A stretch of DNA of 64,000 nt from Gammaproteobacteria bacterium (GTDB lineage Bacteria; Pseudomonadota; Gammaproteobacteria; UBA6186; Azoamicaceae), in assembly GCA_013286785.1 (NCBI GenBank), contig JABDFC010000001.1:124840-188839 (forward strand), read 5' to 3'. Shown one piece after another: positions 61,846 to 64,000 of the stretch. The position numbers and the translations under genes are program-made. Within the stretch, counting starts at the first letter, position 1, and every line of letters begins with the position of its first letter. Under the pieces are notes generated by a model. The model saw only the letters and a program-made list of their open reading frames with translations, searched no databases and was not told the origin of the DNA.

Positions 61846-62364
61846 ATGCAATTAAGAGATCTCTCCCAAACACTCCTTTCTACTCCGCTGGGTAAAGTCG
61901 TCGCCATGGCCTCCGAACGGGGTCTCTGTCTACTGACCTTTCAAGAAAATAAATCTTTTATTCAAAAACGATTAACCGACCATTACCCGCTGCATCGCTT
62001 TGGTCGTGCACACCAACGTGTCATCGAGAATACCAAAGCTTGGTTGGCCGATTATTTTGCCAAAAAATTTACCCAGTTAGAACCACCCCCTTTCGATTTG
62101 CAGGGAACGGGTTTTACCATCAATGCTTGGCGTCAATTATTACGCGTGCCCATTGGAAACACTTTATCTTATGGCGCACTGGCCAAAACCATGGGGACAC
62201 CGAAAGCCGTCCGGGCCGTTGGCAGAGCCATGGGACAAAACCCTATTGTACTTCTCATTCCCTGTCACCGAATTATTGGATCGGATGGAACACTCACTGG
62301 CTTTAGTTGTGGACTGGATCGTAAGATTTGGTTATTAAAACATGAAGGGTTATTGATTCAATAA
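61846..62364 (+). CDS. ogt: Methylated-DNA--protein-cysteine methyltransferase
   Basis: 172 residues from the ATG at 61846 (GGAGG 5 nt upstream). Suicide DNA repair protein removing O6-alkylguanine. The HTH-containing C-terminal domain shows FTINAWRQLLRVPIGNTLSYG, the Arg finger AVRAVGRAMGQNP, the active-site LIPCHRI (Cys140) and SDGTLTGFSCGLDRK. The N-terminal domain lacks Ada-type zinc cysteines, so it is the Ogt/Ada-C type. An inverted repeat just downstream probably terminates it and the facing HU gene. Confidence 0.93.
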   Translation: MQLRDLSQTLLSTPLGKVVAMASERGLCLLTFQENKSFIQKRLTDHYPLHRFGRAHQRVIENTKAWLADYFAKKFTQLEPPPFDLQGTGFTINAWRQLLRVPIGNTLSYGALAKTMGTPKAVRAVGRAMGQNPIVLLIPCHRIIGSDGTLTGFSCGLDRKIWLLKHEGLLIQ

Positions 62365-62371
62365 TCACTGA

Positions 62372-62398
62372 CCCCCTGTTGAAAATCACAACAGGGGG
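62372..62398. terminator. Bidirectional stem-loop between ogt and the HU gene
   Basis: CCCCCTGTT (62372-62380) pairs with AACAGGGGG (62390-62398) around a 9-nt loop, midway between two convergent genes. No long T tract, so termination strength is uncertain. Confidence 0.65.
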
Positions 62399-62409
62399 AG
62401 TGGATTCGA

Positions 62410-62775
62410 TCAATTTTCGGTCACGGCTAATTTAAGAGGCTTTAAAACGCTGAGTTTTACGGCCAATCGTGCAGGTTTGCCGGCAATGACCACTTCTTGA
62501 CCGGTCAAAGGGCTTACCATCTTACGTGATTTAGTTGCCTTCTTTTTGACTCGGCGCGCTTTAATCCCCACCATGGGAATGGTAAATTCGCCAGATCCTT
62601 TTTTGCGCATATGAGAATGTAATAAATCGGTTAATGCGGAGAACACCGCTTCAATTTGCACTTTGGGCAATCCTGTGTTATCGGCAATGGTCCGCAAAAT
62701 TTCCGTGCGAGTTTGTCTTTCTCGTCCTGAAGTTTGTTTTTGATTATTTGTTTTTTTCGATTTCTTAACAGCCAT
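62410..62775 (-). CDS. HU-family DNA-binding protein
   Basis: 121 residues. The N-terminal 24 are a Lys/Gln/Arg-rich extension absent from classical HU. The HU/IHF fold then follows (LRTIADNTGLPKVQIEAVFSALTDLLHSHM), the beta-arm region FTIPMVGIKARRVKKKATKSRKMVSPLTGQEVVIAGKPA, and a C-terminal strand ending LKPLKLAV. The arm Pro-equivalent is in AGKPAR. A nucleoid-associated architectural protein; the extension may give extra DNA contacts as in the HU-like proteins of Coxiella-type bacteria. GGAG ribosome-binding site precedes the ATG. Confidence 0.9.
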   Translation of the reverse strand: MAVKKSKKTNNQKQTSGRERQTRTEILRTIADNTGLPKVQIEAVFSALTDLLHSHMRKKGSGEFTIPMVGIKARRVKKKATKSRKMVSPLTGQEVVIAGKPARLAVKLSVLKPLKLAVTEN

Positions 62776-62814
62776 AATTTACTCCAACTTAATTTATAGA
62801 GGAAACAGTCGGCG

Positions 62815-62843
62815 ATTATGCCAATCTCCTTTCAGGATATCAA
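62815..62843 (-). promoter_or_regulatory. Sigma70-type promoter for the HU-family gene
   Basis: On the minus strand: TTGATA (62843-62838), 17-nt spacer, CATAAT (62820-62815), about 40 nt before the start codon at 62775. Confidence 0.55.
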
Positions 62844-62856
62844 GTGTTTTCTATGA

Positions 62857-63480
62857 TTATAATGGTTGAATGCATTCAGGCCCATCAAACACAGGACTAT
62901 TTACTTTAGTAGAAACGGGATCGGCGATAAAATTATCCATTAAAAAAGGTTCGGCCAAATGCTCCAGCAATTGTTTTGGATCAGGATTTGGCTTTAACCA
63001 AGCAGAATAGAGCGATGAAGGAACAATCATGGGCATTCTGTCGTGTATCTCTAAAAAACGTGTATGAGCAACAGTTGTGAGTATGGCACAGGTGTTTTCT
63101 TCCCAAATACCCGCAAAAGCAAAGACACCCTTATCTTCGCGGTGGATATAAAAAGGTTGTTTGGTTCTACCTAAGGGTTTCCATTCATAATAACCATCTG
63201 CAATCACCAAGCAACGACGATGTTGAAATGCTCCACGGAATGAGGGTTTTTGGCGAATGGTTTCGACTCGGGCATTGATAAAACCCGAGTTTGTCCCAGA
63301 CTCCATCCATTTTGGAACTAAGCCCCATGTTAAAAAATCGATGGTTTCTGGTTCCTTAAGAACGGGGATTGTTTGACTGGGGGCAATATTATACCGAGGG
63401 ACCATTGAAAGCCCATTTTTTAAATGAAAGTGTTGAACAAGGGTATTGGCTGGGACTGTTAAAGAAAAGCGCCCACACAT
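62857..63480 (-). CDS. SOS response-associated protein YedK (HMCES/SRAP family)
   Basis: 207 residues. The initiator Met is followed by the catalytic Cys2 (MCGRF), which cross-links to abasic sites in single-stranded DNA. Other SRAP residues: Asn in YNIAPSQ, Arg/Asn in FINARVETI, Glu in ADGYYEWK and His in IHDRMPMI. It protects abasic sites during replication. Normal length, complete. Confidence 0.94.
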   Translation of the reverse strand: MCGRFSLTVPANTLVQHFHLKNGLSMVPRYNIAPSQTIPVLKEPETIDFLTWGLVPKWMESGTNSGFINARVETIRQKPSFRGAFQHRRCLVIADGYYEWKPLGRTKQPFYIHREDKGVFAFAGIWEENTCAILTTVAHTRFLEIHDRMPMIVPSSLYSAWLKPNPDPKQLLEHLAEPFLMDNFIADPVSTKVNSPVFDGPECIQPL

Positions 63481-63535
63481 ACTCAGATCTTCACTGCACT
63501 AGCAAAGGACAATCGAACACCACCGAATCTTACTC

Positions 63536-64000
63536 TTATTCTACCGTGACTGACTTTGCTAAATTTCTGGGTTGATCTACATCTGTCCCTTTTAGCAATG
63601 CAACGTAATAGGCCAATAACTGCAAGGGAATGGTGTACACAATGGGGGCAAACCATTCGGGCACTTCCGGCACCTCTAACACATGAATGCCTTCTGCAGG
63701 TTCAATCCCAGCAGTGGGTGGTGTTAAAACAATCAGTTCACCGCCTCGCGCACGCACTTCCTGGATATTCGATTTAAGTTTCTCAAATAGACTGTCGTGC
63801 GGTGCTAACACTACGATGGGCATTTTATGATCAACCAAAGCCAATGGCCCGTGCTTTAGCTCTCCTGCAGGATACGCTTCCGCATGAATATAGGAGATTT
63901 CTTTTAATTTTAGTGCCCCTTCTAAGGCAATGGGATATTGAAGACCCCTGCCTAAAAATAAAGTATGGGCTTTATCGGCAAAGAGTTGGGCAATATTTTG
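63536..64000 (-). CDS. glmS: Glucosamine-6-phosphate synthase GlmS, 3' portion
   Basis: The C-terminal 154 residues of GlmS; the remainder lies beyond the right edge. The frame is open to the last base. Second SIS domain motifs: [38 protein letters not shown], then PLQLLAYY and the invariant C-terminal [13 protein letters not shown]. Makes GlcN-6-P from Fru-6-P and Gln for peptidoglycan and LPS. Whether a glmU lies upstream cannot be seen. Confidence 0.96.
   Translation of the reverse strand, partial: QNIAQLFADKAHTLFLGRGLQYPIALEGALKLKEISYIHAEAYPAGELKHGPLALVDHKMPIVVLAPHDSLFEKLKSNIQEVRARGGELIVLTPPTAGIEPAEGIHVLEVPEVPEWFAPIVYTIPLQLLAYYVALLKGTDVDQPRNLAKSVTVE

Noticed and set aside
1-64000. tRNA, rRNA, CRISPR arrays, prophage or intact IS transposase genes
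   Set aside because: Scanning by eye found no cloverleaf-like TTCGANTC arms in context, no spaced direct repeats of CRISPR type and no transposase or phage structural protein.

Overview
The window looks like a chromosomal segment of an intracellular gammaproteobacterium, most likely order Legionellales (a Coxiella/Legionella/Aquicella-like lineage). Conserved gene neighbourhoods are gammaproteobacterial: lptM-dapF-xerC, ubiK near comM, and cytochrome c4-dsbA / engB / polA. Scattered between them are eukaryotic-like or effector-like genes: a Ser/Thr kinase, Sel1 repeats, an ankyrin plus protease-like protein, and a 2162-residue repeat protein. Base composition is moderately AT-rich. I found no tRNA, rRNA, CRISPR array, intact IS transposase or phage module. 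Taxonomy is inference from gene content.

Layout. 1-16 kb: tail of an unknown repeat protein, rdgB-hemW, an unknown gene, two membrane transporters (CPA2, SLC13/RCK), trmB with a frameshift at a dnaX-type slippery heptamer, lptM-dapF-xerC-dsbB closed by a strong terminator, an Rsd/AlgQ-type regulator, a decayed HTH gene, fdxA, a YqeG-type HAD gene, ubiK and a YbaL-type antiporter. 16-20 kb: comM, an orphan perfect Fur-box palindrome, a cytochrome c5-like gene, Sua5/TsaC and ddl. 20-25.8 kb is accessory: a lone receiver domain, Sel1 protein, palindromic repeats, eukaryotic-like kinase, a MITE-like element and a VanX/DdpX dipeptidase.

25.8-33.9 kb is the most distinctive locus. It holds a single-module NRPS with an N-terminal formyltransferase, a degenerate condensation region, an adenylation domain whose specificity residues read DAWQFGLIDK (glutamine-like), a carrier domain and a thioesterase. 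A PAS-PAS hybrid histidine kinase is transcribed away from it, and that kinase gene overlaps by 8 nt an Sfp-type phosphopantetheinyl transferase gene. This is a self-contained assembly-and-activation unit that could make a small N-formylated glutamine-derived compound.

33.8-43.4 kb: divergent GT39/GT2 glycosyltransferases, dsbA, cytochrome c4, engB, polA, a GGDEF(degenerate)-EAL protein and a small outer-membrane barrel. 43.5-50 kb: one giant gene of about 35 tandem units of 55-63 residues. 50-58.2 kb: uvrD, repeats, an aminotransferase-glycerate kinase-glycerate dehydrogenase operon (serine/hydroxypyruvate/glycerate), and a hipBA module with three operator-like repeats exactly 50 bp apart around its promoter. 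58-64 kb: small unknown protein, MAPEG protein, an AnkH-like candidate effector with an upstream partner, ogt, an HU-family gene, a YedK/HMCES-type gene and the 3' end of glmS.
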